DNA from: Arthrobacter bambusae
GTDB lineage: Bacteria; Actinomycetota; Actinomycetes; Actinomycetales; Micrococcaceae
Length of the DNA: 64,000 nucleotides
Assembly: GCF_022606295.1 (NCBI RefSeq)
Contig: NZ_JAHHZS010000002.1
Coordinates: 184,423-248,422, forward strand
Direction of reading: 5' to 3'
How positions within the stretch are numbered: the first letter of the stretch is position 1; every line of letters starts with the position of its first letter. A program made the translations under genes and the position numbers. This document shows, in pieces, positions 7,703-16,413 of the stretch. The notes under the pieces were generated by a model. That model saw nothing but the letters and a program-made list of their open reading frames with translations, ran no database searches and was not told the origin of the DNA.

Positions 7703-8722
7703 ATGTCCACCCTAGCGCAGCCTAAACGGGCGCCAGAGACACCAAGCCCCAAACCCAAAAAAGGTCAAAAAGAAGTAGGACAGGACCGGGCGGCCACATC
7801 GCAAGGCCGGTGGGCGTTCTGGTTGATTTCCCCCGCCTTGGTACTGCTTGCCGTGGTCATCGTGTACCCGGTGGTCAACGCGATTATCATGGCCTTCCAG
7901 AAGGACCAGGGCCTTGACCCGGTCACCAAGGTCTTCGTCTCGGGTGGACCCGCCGGCTTCGACAACTTTGTCCACTGGTTGGCCCAGCAATGTGGCTCCG
8001 CAGCCTGTGCGCCCGGCACCCTTGGCTCCCAGTTCTGGAGCGCCGTTGGAACGACGTTCTTCTTCACCGTCGTCACCGTCGTCTTGGAGACTGTCCTCGG
8101 ATTCTGGATGGCCGTCATCATGGCCCGGACTTTCCGCGGTCGCAGTGCCCTTCGCGCTGCTGTCCTGGTTCCGTGGGCCATCCCGACAGCCGTCACCGCC
8201 AAGCTGTGGTTCTTCATCTTCGCTTTCGACGGAATCGCCAACAAGCTTTTCGGCACGGCAATCCTGTGGACAGGCAGCGAGTGGCCGGCCCGCTGGGCGA
8301 TCATCATTTCGGACGTCTGGAAGACCACGCCGTTCATGGCCCTGCTGATTTTGGCTGGCCTGCAGATCATCCCGGCGGAAGTATACGAGGCGGCCAAGGT
8401 CGACGGTGCCTCGGCATGGCAGCGTTTCACGCAGATCACCCTGCCGCTCGTGAAGCCGGCGCTCATGGTGGCTGTCCTGTTCCGTGTCCTTGACGCACTG
8501 CGCATGTATGACCTGCCGGCCATCATGACCCAAGGCTCGAATGGCACGACGACGTTGTCCATCCTGGTGGTTGACCAAATCCGTCAGGGATTCAACTCAG
8601 CAGCGGCGTTGTCCACCATCACCTTCCTCATCATCTTCCTCGTGGCGTTCATCTTCGTTCGTTTCCTGGGAGCGAACGCTGTCGCCTCAGCCACGCCTAA
8701 GACCAAGGGACAGGAAAAATGA
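7703..8722 (+). CDS. Sugar ABC transporter permease, MalF-like
   Basis: 339 residues. A Lys/Pro-rich cytoplasmic lead (~35 residues) precedes six membrane helices, the first being WLISPALVLLAVVIVYPVVN. The cytoplasmic EAA loop reads EVYEAAKVDGASAWQRFTQI, followed by TLPLVKPAL, as in the MalF family; this loop docks on the ATPase. GGAAGGAGGGG before the ATG is a very strong ribosome site. It lies 87 bases after the binding protein, and its stop overlaps the next start (ATGA). Together with the following permease it forms the membrane channel of the importer. No ATPase gene is present in the operon. Confidence 0.93.
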   Translation: MSTLAQPKRAPETPSPKPKKGQKEVGQDRAATSQGRWAFWLISPALVLLAVVIVYPVVNAIIMAFQKDQGLDPVTKVFVSGGPAGFDNFVHWLAQQCGSAACAPGTLGSQFWSAVGTTFFFTVVTVVLETVLGFWMAVIMARTFRGRSALRAAVLVPWAIPTAVTAKLWFFIFAFDGIANKLFGTAILWTGSEWPARWAIIISDVWKTTPFMALLILAGLQIIPAEVYEAAKVDGASAWQRFTQITLPLVKPALMVAVLFRVLDALRMYDLPAIMTQGSNGTTTLSILVVDQIRQGFNSAAALSTITFLIIFLVAFIFVRFLGANAVASATPKTKGQEK

Positions 8723-9594
8723 CCGCCGTGAGCTTTGACACCGCGCCCAAGACAGCTGCCCGACGGCGGGAACGCTGGGCGAGCGGACGAACGTACCTCA
8801 GCGCTGCGCTCATCTTCATCTGGTGCTTGATTCCGTTCTACTGGATGATCGTGACCGCGTTCCGCGACGTTGGATATACCTTCGACTCGACGCCATTCTT
8901 CACCCACGTCACCTGGGACAACTTCACCACGGTCTTCTCGGAGAACCTGGGCAACCACTTCGGCCGGAACCTCTTGAACTCGCTCTTCGTGGCGGGCGTA
9001 ACCACCGTGGTTGCCCTGCTGTTCGGCGTGTTTGCGGCCTACGCCTTGTCCAGGCTCGAATTCCGCTTCAAATTCCTGGTCCTCGGCTTCGTCCTCGGTG
9101 CATCGATGTTCCCGGGCGTGGCCTTGGTGACGCCGCTGTTCCAGTTGTTCACCAACATCGGCTGGTACGGCACATATCAAGCGCTGATCATCCCGAACAT
9201 CTCGTTCGTGCTTCCGTTGACGGTGTACACCTTGACCTCCTTCTTCCGGGAAATGCCGTGGGAGCTGGAAGAATCAGCTCGAATTGATGGCTGTACACAG
9301 GGCCAGGCATTCCGCAAGGTGATCATGCCGCTTGCTGCGCCCGCCGTGTTCACCACCGCCATCCTGGCGTTCATCGCTTCGTGGAACGAGTTCCTCATCG
9401 CGAGCCAGCTGTCGAATGACCAGACCAAGACGGTCACGGTGGCTATCGCCTACTTCGCCGGTGCACAAGCCCACCAAGAGCCGTACACCGCCGTCATGGC
9501 AGCCGGAACGGTTGTCACGATTCCGCTGGTGATCCTCGTACTGGTCTTCCAGCGCAAGATTGTGGCCGGCCTGACAGCGGGCGCGGTCAAATGA
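8719..9594 (+). CDS. Sugar ABC transporter permease, MalG-like
   Basis: 291 residues with six membrane helices. The first is LSAALIFIWCLIPFYWMIVT. The EAA loop reads WELEESARIDGCTQGQAF then KVIMPLAAPAVFT, the MalG signature. It overlaps the upstream permease by 4 bases and the small membrane-protein gene downstream by 4 bases, so all are translationally coupled. It forms the second half of the channel for the sugar bound by the lipoprotein at 6335. A shared MsiK-like ATPase encoded elsewhere is the usual partner in actinobacteria. Confidence 0.93.
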   Translation: MTAVSFDTAPKTAARRRERWASGRTYLSAALIFIWCLIPFYWMIVTAFRDVGYTFDSTPFFTHVTWDNFTTVFSENLGNHFGRNLLNSLFVAGVTTVVALLFGVFAAYALSRLEFRFKFLVLGFVLGASMFPGVALVTPLFQLFTNIGWYGTYQALIIPNISFVLPLTVYTLTSFFREMPWELEESARIDGCTQGQAFRKVIMPLAAPAVFTTAILAFIASWNEFLIASQLSNDQTKTVTVAIAYFAGAQAHQEPYTAVMAAGTVVTIPLVILVLVFQRKIVAGLTAGAVK

Positions 9595-9863
9595 CGCAAA
9601 CTCCTGATTCGGCCGGGCCGTCCCTCGGCGGCCCGGCCAAGGAGCAGAACACGCGGGTGAAATCGGCTGAAGATTTCGACCTCGTGATTGGTTTTCTCGG
9701 TTTTTGGGCCTTGGTCCTGCTGGTCATCACGGTGGCCGCCGAACTCACGGCCCAGCCCGCACTGGGCTGGGCCCTGGGCCTGTTGGCAGTGTTGCTGGCC
9801 CTGTGGGGAATGCTTCGGCTTCGGCGGCGGCTCCCCGCGCGGACGTCAAGGCGCATCGGTTGA
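9591..9863 (+). CDS. Small two-helix membrane protein in alpha-glucoside operon
   Basis: 90 residues with no family recognised. A polar N-terminus (~30 residues) is followed by two hydrophobic helices, FLGFWALVLLVITVAAEL and LGWALGLLAVLLALWGML, then a basic tail LRRRLPARTSRR that should stay inside. Its ATG overlaps the stop of the MalG-like gene, so it is made together with the importer. It could be an accessory subunit or a stabiliser; the sequence gives no direct clue. An inverted repeat AACCAG/CTGGTT follows at about 9906-9927, before the regulator gene. Confidence 0.75.
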   Translation: MTQTPDSAGPSLGGPAKEQNTRVKSAEDFDLVIGFLGFWALVLLVITVAAELTAQPALGWALGLLAVLLALWGMLRLRRRLPARTSRRIG

Positions 9864-9982
9864 GCAGCGAGCCGAAATAAATAGAGCGGAATCGGCGGAG
9901 GGAAACCAGGCGGAATACGCTGGTTATCTGCCGTCTGGGAAGGAACCCCCGGCTTCCGCACGGAATCTTTGAGGGGGCTTGA

Positions 9983-11041
9983 GTGGCAAAGACGAGTGAA
10001 CGTTCCCAGCGTGGCGGCCACGCAGGAGCCAGCATTGAGGACGTCGCACACGCCGCAGGCGTTTCCACCGCCACCGTTTCCCGCGCGGTGCGGGGCCTTC
10101 CCAGGGTGTCTCCCGCGACCAGGGAAAAGATCCTGCGGGTCGCAGGAGAACTCGGGTACGTGGCGTCGTCGTCCGCTTCCGGGCTGGCTACGGGCCGCAC
10201 CAGGACAATCGGTGTCCTGGCCCCCTACGTGGACCGTTGGTTCTTCTTCAAGGCGATCGAGGGCGTAGACCGTGAGCTCCACGCCCGCGGCTACAACCTC
10301 TCCCTGTTCAACCTGGGCGGGCAGCGCGGAGCGCGGGAACGGCTCTTCAGCAAGACGATGGTCTACAAGCAGATTGATGCACTCCTGGTCCTCTGTATGT
10401 CCCTGACCCCCGAGGAAATCGCCGATCTCCAGAGGATCGAAATCCCCTTGGTCATTGTCGGCGGTCCGGTGGAGGATTGCCCCAGCATCGGGATCGACGA
10501 TTACGCAGCCTCGGTGGAAGCCACCATGCACCTGTTGAATCTCGGCCACCGCGAGATCGCGCTGCTCCACGGCCAGGACGATTCCGACCTGAACTTCACC
10601 GTCCCACGACTGCGCGTTGACGGCTTCACGGATGCCATGACAAGCGCCGGCTTTTCCATGCCGCCGGAATGGGACATTTTCGGAAACTTCACCGTGGGCA
10701 GTGGCCAGGAAGCCTTCGACGAGCTCTGGAGCAAACCGGGGCCAAAACCGACGGCGATCTTCTGCGCCTCCGATGAAATGGCCATGGGAGCCATGTTGCA
10801 GGCGCGGCGCCGTGGCGTCCGCGTACCGGAAGAATTGTCCATCATCGGCATTGACAACCATGAATTCGCCGAGGCCATGGGCCTGACAACCGTGGCCCAG
10901 GACCCCGTGGAACAGGGCCAACTGGGCACCCGCATGCTGTTGGACGAGCTGGCAGGGGCCGCAGGGTCCGTGCGGTCCATGAAAGCGCCCCACCGGCTGA
11001 TTGTCCGTGAGACCACGGGTCCGCCCCGTTCCAAGGACTGA
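9983..11041 (+). CDS. LacI-family repressor of the alpha-glucoside island
   Basis: 352 residues. The N-terminal helix-turn-helix reads SIEDVAHAAGVSTATVSRAV, followed by the hinge helix region (VASSSASGLATGRT). A periplasmic-binding-like sensor domain follows, with GVLAPYVDRWFFFKAIEG and IDNHEFAEAMGL. The GTG at 9983 has GAGGGGG upstream. It lies at the end of the importer operon and is the natural owner of the TGTAAACGCTTGCA operator at 6234. It would repress GH13 and importer genes and release on binding an imported sugar or a product of it. The pairing of regulator and site is inference from position. Confidence 0.9.
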   Translation: MAKTSERSQRGGHAGASIEDVAHAAGVSTATVSRAVRGLPRVSPATREKILRVAGELGYVASSSASGLATGRTRTIGVLAPYVDRWFFFKAIEGVDRELHARGYNLSLFNLGGQRGARERLFSKTMVYKQIDALLVLCMSLTPEEIADLQRIEIPLVIVGGPVEDCPSIGIDDYAASVEATMHLLNLGHREIALLHGQDDSDLNFTVPRLRVDGFTDAMTSAGFSMPPEWDIFGNFTVGSGQEAFDELWSKPGPKPTAIFCASDEMAMGAMLQARRRGVRVPEELSIIGIDNHEFAEAMGLTTVAQDPVEQGQLGTRMLLDELAGAAGSVRSMKAPHRLIVRETTGPPRSKD

Positions 11042-11075
11042 CGAGGCCAAGAGCTCCGGACGCGAAGCCGAGGAG

Positions 11076-11945
11076 CTACGAAGCCCGGGCCAACTGCCTG
11101 ATGGGGATCCAGCGGGAAGCCAGCCTGCGGTAAGCCGCGGCCGCTCCCGTCATGTCGCCCTCGGCCAGGCATTCGATGCCGAGCCTGACGTCCATGGGTG
11201 ACTCGTCCGGGTATACCTTGTCCGCCACGGCGCCATAATCCAGCTCGACCATCGACTGCACATGGAACAATTCGAGCCATTCGGTGAGCTGTGTGAGGTC
11301 GTCCAGCATGTCCAGGTCCGGGGCGGCGAGGGCGAGGTTGGCTACGGCGAAGCGCGCCCGGTCCAAGGCATCGGTCAGCGAGGCCCAGACCCTCACCGTC
11401 AGGATGCGTCCACCGGATTCCACCACATCCTTGCGGTCCGATTCCTGGAAGAGCGAGAACCAGCTGAAGGGGATGCCCCACGTGGAGGCCCGGGTGTGCA
11501 CGCGCTTCGCGTCGTGACTGGCGTTGATGCGGTCTATGCGTGCCTGGTGCCGGTCGCGCTGGTCCACGGGGATGAGCAGGTCCGCGAGCGGCCCGTGGAT
11601 ACCTTCCATGAGGGCATTGGCAGCCAATCCTGCCCGGATGACCAGCTGGCTGGGGCAGTAAAGCAGCCGGCCGCCGTCGGGGTCGTTCGGATCACCGGTG
11701 GGAATCCGCGTGATGCGGACAAGATCGGTGCTGCCGGTGGGGAACGGATCCCCGCCCTTGCGCGTGACCCGACCGAGGGAAGCGAGCAGCTCGGCATTTT
11801 CGACGGCGGCCCGCGAACCGCTGCGGGTCCCGCTCGCCACGAGCTGTTGCCGCTGGTCTTCCGGGAATGCCTCGAGTGGTTCATAGACGCGCAACGCTGA
11901 AGAGAAAGGCAGCCCAGCCTGACTCCCGTATAGCTTTCCGCTCAT
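11076..11945 (-). CDS. Conserved actinobacterial protein of unknown function
   Basis: 289 residues, not recognised. The protein is soluble with no signal peptide. The N-terminal third contains SSALRVYEPLEAFPEDQRQQ and a basic patch (SGTRSGSRAAVENAELLASL); the middle has LLYCPSQLVIRAGLAANALMEG; the C-terminal half is helical and alanine-rich (DALDRARFAVANLALAAPD) and ends MTGAAAAYRRLASRW. The ATG at 11945 is preceded by GAGG at a workable distance. It converges with the LacI gene and lies 33 bases after exonuclease III on the same strand, so the two may share a transcript. Nothing in the sequence names an activity. Confidence 0.75.
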   Translation of the reverse strand: MSGKLYGSQAGLPFSSALRVYEPLEAFPEDQRQQLVASGTRSGSRAAVENAELLASLGRVTRKGGDPFPTGSTDLVRITRIPTGDPNDPDGGRLLYCPSQLVIRAGLAANALMEGIHGPLADLLIPVDQRDRHQARIDRINASHDAKRVHTRASTWGIPFSWFSLFQESDRKDVVESGGRILTVRVWASLTDALDRARFAVANLALAAPDLDMLDDLTQLTEWLELFHVQSMVELDYGAVADKVYPDESPMDVRLGIECLAEGDMTGAAAAYRRLASRWIPIRQLARAS

Positions 11946-11978
11946 CGCGGGCCCGCCTCCTCCGTCAATTGTTGCTGC

Positions 11979-12785
11979 TCAGTCCGTAAGCTCCACGATC
12001 ACGGGAGCGTGGTCCGAGGCGCCCTTGCCCTTGCGCTCTTCGCGGTCGATCGACGCCCCGGTGACGCGGGCGGCCAGCGCGGGAGAGGCCAGGACGAAGT
12101 CGATACGCATGCCCTCCTTCTTGGGGAACCGCAGCTGCGTGTAGTCCCAGTAGGTGTAGACGCCGGGACCCGGCGTGTAGGCGCGCGCGACGTCGGTGAA
12201 ACCGGCCCCTTCGAACGCCCGGAAGGCCTCACGCTCGGGTTCGCTCACGTGGGTGAGCGCGTTCGCCCGGAAGTAATCGATGTCCCAGACATCCTCGTCG
12301 AGCGGCGCGATGTTCCAGTCGCCCATGAGCGCCACCTGGGTTTCGGGGTTCTCTGTGATCCAAGCGGCGGCGTGTCCCTTCAGGGTGTCCAGCCACTTGA
12401 GCTTGTAGGGCATGTGCTCGTCGTCGAGCGAACGACCGTTGGGAACGTAAAGGCTCCACACCCGTACCCCTCCACACGTTGCGGCAATGGCGCGGGCTTC
12501 CTGAACAGGATCCTTGCCCGCCTTTCCGAAGGCGGGCTGGTCAACAAAGGTGCGTTCGACGTCGTCGAGCCCTACACGCGAGGCGATCGCCACGCCGTTC
12601 CATTGGCTCAGGCCGAAATGGGCAACCTCGTAGCCCATGCGCTCGAAGAGCTCCCACGGGAAGTTGTCGTCCTTGCACTTGGTTTCCTGTATCGCGAGGA
12701 CGTCGCAGTCACTGCGCTGCAGCCAGGCCTCGACGCGGTCGGCACGTGCGCGGAGCGAATTCACATTCCAGGTAGCTATCTTCAC
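11979..12785 (-). CDS. xth: Exodeoxyribonuclease III
   Basis: 268 residues of the exonuclease III/AP-endonuclease fold, acting in base-excision repair. Visible catalytic elements are N7 in TWNVNSLRAR, metal ligand E34 in IQETKC, D156/N158 in MGDWNIAP, and SDHAPV at the C-terminus with the catalytic His. The start is set at GTG 12785 (MKIATWNVNS). A TAAGTT box lies 7 bases upstream, which fits a leaderless transcript. A GTG two codons earlier (12791) is possible and would add two residues. Family and activity are clear. Confidence 0.93.
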   Translation of the reverse strand: MKIATWNVNSLRARADRVEAWLQRSDCDVLAIQETKCKDDNFPWELFERMGYEVAHFGLSQWNGVAIASRVGLDDVERTFVDQPAFGKAGKDPVQEARAIAATCGGVRVWSLYVPNGRSLDDEHMPYKLKWLDTLKGHAAAWITENPETQVALMGDWNIAPLDEDVWDIDYFRANALTHVSEPEREAFRAFEGAGFTDVARAYTPGPGVYTYWDYTQLRFPKKEGMRIDFVLASPALAARVTGASIDREERKGKGASDHAPVIVELTD

Positions 12786-12849
12786 AGCCACTAACTTACC
12801 GAACTTGGGCCTTGGCGCATCCCCCCGGGGCGGATTGCTACCGCTGGTG

Positions 12850-13419
12850 CTAATGGGCGAGCATCACCGAAGAAGAGGACGCGCGCCTGCGGAGCCTGAT
12901 GCCGGAGGCGATCAACAGAACGCCACTGACCGCGGCGTAGCTCGCGAGGAGCGCCACCACGCCCAGGAATCCGGCTGCCGGATTGACGAGCACAAAAAGT
13001 CCGAACAAGGTGGTGACCACTGCCGTCAACATCCAGATCCACCAACCCCTGACCGTTGTCCTGATGTCCCTGGCAAGGATGATTTGCGAGATCCCCAGGA
13101 TGAGTGCCCAGGCTCCGATCAGGACGCCCAGCGCCGCGGTGGTGATGCCCGGCCAGGAAACGGCCACGAGGCCCGTTGCGACCGAGATGAAGCCACCGAT
13201 CAGGCTCCAGCGGGAGTGGCGCGCAGGGTCGTAGAAATAGTGGGCCATGTTGGCGAGCCCGTCGGTAATGGCAAACACGCCGAACACGTAGACAAGGGCA
13301 AATACCGTGGCTACCGGCAGGGAAGCGACCAGGAAGGCAAAGAGAAGGGCCAAAGCTCCCCGGAAGATGAGCGCCGTTCCTGAATGCTGAAACAACTTGC
13401 GTCCCGCGGTGTCGGACAT
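12850..13419 (-). CDS. HdeD/DUF308-family membrane protein
   Basis: 189 residues with about six membrane helices in pairs, as in HdeD-like acid-resistance proteins: ALIFRGALALLFAFLVA, VFALVYVFGVFAITDGL, LIGGFISVATGLVAV, TTAALGVLIGAWALILG, MLTAVVTTLFGLFVL and VVALLASYAAVSGVLLI. The recurring G-x-x-x-L-x-P/W ends of the repeats match DUF308. The physiological role in actinobacteria is not settled. A TAGACT box lies 6 bases before the ATG, and no ribosome site is visible, so the message is probably leaderless. It lies 59 bases before exonuclease III on the same strand. Confidence 0.88.
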   Translation of the reverse strand: MSDTAGRKLFQHSGTALIFRGALALLFAFLVASLPVATVFALVYVFGVFAITDGLANMAHYFYDPARHSRWSLIGGFISVATGLVAVSWPGITTAALGVLIGAWALILGISQIILARDIRTTVRGWWIWMLTAVVTTLFGLFVLVNPAAGFLGVVALLASYAAVSGVLLIASGIRLRRRASSSSVMLAH

Positions 13420-13567
13420 AGGGTCAGTCTAGACCCGGCGAGGTAGCTGGGGAATGGGCCGGCCGGAACTCCCCACCTTTGGGCTTGGACCCCGACGGCG
13501 GCCCGCGCCACTACGCAGGCCGCAGTCGACGTCGGGCATCAGGAGCGGGGAGTTTCAGCGGTGTTCC

Positions 13568-14773
13568 TCAGACTGCCTCCAAAATCGAAACGTAGTTCGC
13601 GATGCCCACGCCGCCCATGTTCTGCACGGCTCCGCGGCGGGCGTTGGGCAGTTGCATGGCGCCGGCGGTGCCCGTGAGCTGCATGGCTGCGATGACGTGC
13701 TGGGACACGCCTGTCGCGCCCACAGGGTGGCCCTTCGCCTTGAGGCCGCCGGACACGTTGATGGGCAGCTTTCCGTCCTTGTAGACCCAGCCTTCCTGCA
13801 CGGCCCGGGAGCCTTCGCCGCGCGGGGTCAGTCCCATGGCCTCGTACATGATCAGTTCGGCGATCGTGAAGCAATCGTGCACTTCGGCGAAGTCCAGTCC
13901 GTCGATACCGAGGCCGGCCATCCCCAGCGCGCGTTCCCAGGACACCCGCGTGGCGGCGAATTCGGTGGGGTCGCGGCGCTCTGCCGGGAAGAAGTCGTTC
14001 GCTTGCCCGAAGCCCGCCAGCCGTACGGGTTGGGTAGCAGCGCCCGACGCCGGGCCCAGGGAGAGCACGACGGCGGCGGCGCCGTCGGACACGGGGGAGC
14101 AGTCGGTGCGGCGCAGCGGTTCGGCAACCATGGGGTTCTTCTCGGAAACCGTCCGACAGAACTCCTCGCCGAAATCGCGGTGCATCTGCGCGTAGGGGTT
14201 GTCCATGCCGTTGTGGTGGTTCTTGGCGGCGATGGATCCGAGGATGTCGCTCAGACCTGCACCAGCGAAACCCGCTCCGTAGCGCTTCTCGTAGTGCTTG
14301 GCCACCTCGGCGAACAACCCCGTGAAACCGGTGGTAGAGGCCTTGCCCGCCATTTCGTAGGACGCGCCCAGAAGGGCTGCTCCGACAACGTCGGCTCCGG
14401 CGTCGGTCATCTTTTCGGCGCCGATCACCAGGACGTTGCGGGCCGTCCCGGCAAGCACGGATTTCACGCCCTGCTGGAATGCCGCGGATCCAGAAGCGCA
14501 GGCGTTCTCGGTCCTGGTTGCGGGCACGTTCGCCAGATCCTCGGACAGTTGCAGGGCCAGGGAGGACGTGAAGCCCAGGGGCTGCATGCCTGAGTTGAAC
14601 TGGCCGAGGTAGATCTCGTCGATGTCCCGTGGCTCGAGTCCGGAGTTCCGGATGGCCTCCGCTGACACCTGGACGATCAAGGACTCCAGCGTCTCGTCCG
14701 TGAGTTTGCCGAACTTGCTGTGTCCCCAGCCGGTGAGGAGGACATCTTTGCCGAACTGGTCTTTCAGGCTCAT
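13568..14773 (-). CDS. Thiolase family protein (SCP-x type)
   Basis: 401 residues. Thiolase residues are visible: nucleophile C92 in ENACASGS, the HDCF motif ([11 protein letters not shown]) and the C-terminal GHPVGATG. The HDCF form and lack of the NEAFA motif place it in the SCP-x-like branch rather than with PcaF or classical PhaA. It should cleave or make a 3-oxoacyl-CoA in the cytoplasm. Its ATG overlaps the stop of the CoA-transferase B subunit, so the three genes 16196-13568 form one operon: CoA-transferase activates a 3-oxo acid and the thiolase splits it. The natural chain length is not clear. Confidence 0.88.
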   Translation of the reverse strand: MSLKDQFGKDVLLTGWGHSKFGKLTDETLESLIVQVSAEAIRNSGLEPRDIDEIYLGQFNSGMQPLGFTSSLALQLSEDLANVPATRTENACASGSAAFQQGVKSVLAGTARNVLVIGAEKMTDAGADVVGAALLGASYEMAGKASTTGFTGLFAEVAKHYEKRYGAGFAGAGLSDILGSIAAKNHHNGMDNPYAQMHRDFGEEFCRTVSEKNPMVAEPLRRTDCSPVSDGAAAVVLSLGPASGAATQPVRLAGFGQANDFFPAERRDPTEFAATRVSWERALGMAGLGIDGLDFAEVHDCFTIAELIMYEAMGLTPRGEGSRAVQEGWVYKDGKLPINVSGGLKAKGHPVGATGVSQHVIAAMQLTGTAGAMQLPNARRGAVQNMGGVGIANYVSILEAV

Positions 14774-15453
14774 GCTGTTGCTCCTTCGAGAGCGGAGGTG
14801 GTTTCCAATGCGACGGCGAACGCGGCCTCCGTTTTAGCGCGGAGTTCCTCCACGGTGACCCCCGGGGCGAGGCGGGTAAGGGTGAGCTGCCGCCCGCCGT
14901 CGTCGTTCCGCACAAGGTCAAACACCGCGAGGTCACTGACGATCCGGTCCACCACCCCCAGGCCGGTCAACGGCAGGGTGCATTCGCGGACGATCTTCGC
15001 GCTCCCGTCCTTGGCGTTGTGTTCGGTGAGGACCACGACGCGCGGAGTGCCGGCCACCAGGTCCATGGCACCGCCCATGCCCTTGACCATCTTTCCCGGA
15101 ATGGTCCAATTGGCGAGGTCGCCGTTGCCGGAAACCTGCATGGCGCCGAGGATGGCAACCTTGACATGTCCGCCGCGGATCATCCCGAAGGACGTCGCGG
15201 AGTCGAAGATGCTGCCGCCGGGCAGGACCGTGACGGTCTGCTTGCCGGCGTTGATGAGGTCGGCGTCTTCCTCGCCTTCATACGGGAAAGGCCCCATGCC
15301 GAGTAGGCCGTTCTCGCTTTGCAGGACAACCCGCACGCCGTCGGGCAGGTTGTTGGCGACGAGGGTGGGAATGCCGATGCCGAGGTTGACGTAGTCGCCG
15401 TCGTGGAGTTCCTCGGCCGCAATGGCGGCCATTTCGTCTCGGGTCCATGCCAT
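14770..15453 (-). CDS. scoB: 3-oxoacid CoA-transferase, subunit B
   Basis: 227 residues. The active-site glutamate is E47 in [12 protein letters not shown], preceded by the GIGIPT loop and followed by [14 protein letters not shown] and the GAMDLV element, all standard for the beta subunit. With subunit A it moves CoA from succinyl-CoA (usual donor) to a 3-oxo acid such as acetoacetate or 3-oxoadipate. The start ATG has GAAGGAGCACC upstream. It lies 26 bases after subunit A and overlaps the thiolase by 4 bases. PcaJ is the alternative name if the substrate is 3-oxoadipate; the thiolase type next door argues mildly against that. Confidence 0.88.
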   Translation of the reverse strand: MAWTRDEMAAIAAEELHDGDYVNLGIGIPTLVANNLPDGVRVVLQSENGLLGMGPFPYEGEEDADLINAGKQTVTVLPGGSIFDSATSFGMIRGGHVKVAILGAMQVSGNGDLANWTIPGKMVKGMGGAMDLVAGTPRVVVLTEHNAKDGSAKIVRECTLPLTGLGVVDRIVSDLAVFDLVRNDDGGRQLTLTRLAPGVTVEELRAKTEAAFAVALETTSALEGATA

Positions 15454-15479
15454 GGTGGTGCTCCTTCGCTGGTGGGTGC

Positions 15480-16196
15480 TTAAACGGCCAGGGCTTCAGT
15501 GCGGGTCCGCACGGTGCGCTGCTCGATGTCCTTGGGCCGGCCGCTCGCCTGGACCAGCCGCTGGACGTAGACGCCGGGTGTCACGATGTGGTTGGGATCC
15601 AATTCGCCGGGCTGCACGATCACTTCGGCCTCGGCAATGGTCACAATGCCCGCCGTCGCCACGACAGGGTTGAAGTTCCGGGCCGTGTACCGGTAGATCA
15701 GGTTGCCGTCCGTGTCCGCGGTGTGCGCGTGGACCAGTGCGACGTCGGCGACGATCCCGCGCTCGCGGACGTAGGTCACGCCGTCGAACTCCTCGAGCGG
15801 CTTGCCCTCGGCAACCAGGGTTCCGACGCCGGTCCGCGTGTAGAAGGCCGGAATCCCGGCGCCGCCGGCGCGGAGGCGCTCGGCGAGGGTGCCCTGCGGG
15901 GCGAACTCGACCTCAAGCTGGCCCGAGAGGTACTGCTCGGCGAAGAGCTTGTTCTCGCCCACGTAGGAGGCGATGACCTTGCGGACCTGGCCCGCTTCGA
16001 TGAGGACACCGAGCCCCTTGCCGTCAATGCCCATGTTGTTGGAGACCACTGTCAGGTCCTTGACCCCCGAATCGCGGACAGCGTCGATCAGGTCCGCGGG
16101 GATGCCGCTGAGCCCGAAACCTCCGACGGCGATCGTCTGGCCGTCGCGCAGGACGTCCTGCAGTGCAACGGCTGAGCTGGGATGGATTTTGGCCAT
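15480..16196 (-). CDS. scoA: 3-oxoacid CoA-transferase, subunit A
   Basis: 238 residues. The family signature near the N-terminus reads [15 protein letters not shown], with [23 protein letters not shown] and [13 protein letters not shown] later, as in SCOT/PcaI alpha subunits. The ATG at 16196 gives the normal family length; an upstream in-frame ATG at 16241 would add 15 residues but has no ribosome site and overlaps a palindrome that looks like an operator. First gene of the operon scoA-scoB-thiolase, opposite the IclR gene. Expression is probably controlled by that regulator through the TCCAC-n3-GTGGA sites. Confidence 0.88.
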   Translation of the reverse strand: MAKIHPSSAVALQDVLRDGQTIAVGGFGLSGIPADLIDAVRDSGVKDLTVVSNNMGIDGKGLGVLIEAGQVRKVIASYVGENKLFAEQYLSGQLEVEFAPQGTLAERLRAGGAGIPAFYTRTGVGTLVAEGKPLEEFDGVTYVRERGIVADVALVHAHTADTDGNLIYRYTARNFNPVVATAGIVTIAEAEVIVQPGELDPNHIVTPGVYVQRLVQASGRPKDIEQRTVRTRTEALAV

Positions 16197-16236
16197 GGCT
16201 TTGTCCTCGTCTTTGAGTAAGGTCACCCAGCACATA

Positions 16237-16249
16237 TCCACTTTGTGGA
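16237..16249. promoter_or_regulatory. Operator-like palindrome, site 1 (scoA side)
   Basis: TCCAC-TTT-GTGGA, a perfect 5+5 inverted repeat 41 bases upstream of the scoA start. The same half-sites recur at 16379-16391, near the IclR gene, and in degenerate form at 16349-16361. Repetition in one divergent promoter region makes a shared regulator site likely. Confidence 0.6.
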
Positions 16250-16348
16250 CACTACGCCGGGCACGTCTGAACTAGTCGTCTGGCTTAGGAGCATATGGTG
16301 GCCCTGAGCGAAGGGTCAATGGCGTCGTGTGGCCCGCCACGCTGACCT

Positions 16349-16391
16349 CGCACAGTGTGGACGGTACTCTTGGAGGTGTCCACATTGTGGA
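16349..16391. promoter_or_regulatory. Operator-like palindromes, sites 2 and 3 (IclR side)
   Basis: 16379-16391 reads TCCAC-ATT-GTGGA, a perfect copy of the scoA-side site. 16349-16361 reads CGCAC-AGT-GTGGA, keeping the right half and three of five left bases. Their centres are 30 bases apart, about three helical turns, so two dimers could bind the same face. They lie just upstream of the IclR start, which suggests autoregulation. Confidence 0.55.
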
Positions 16392-16413
16392 GGAAGTCTT
16401 TGGAAGGGGAGAG

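Noticed and set aside
9587..11050. Long open frame (487 codons) opposite the LacI gene and the small membrane protein
   Set aside because: It spans two genes and an intergenic gap on the other strand, which real genes here do not do; the LacI helix-turn-helix is unmistakable.
13568..16196. pcaIJF naming for the CoA-transferase/thiolase operon
   Set aside because: The thiolase is of the SCP-x branch and no other beta-ketoadipate genes are present, so the more general sco names were used.
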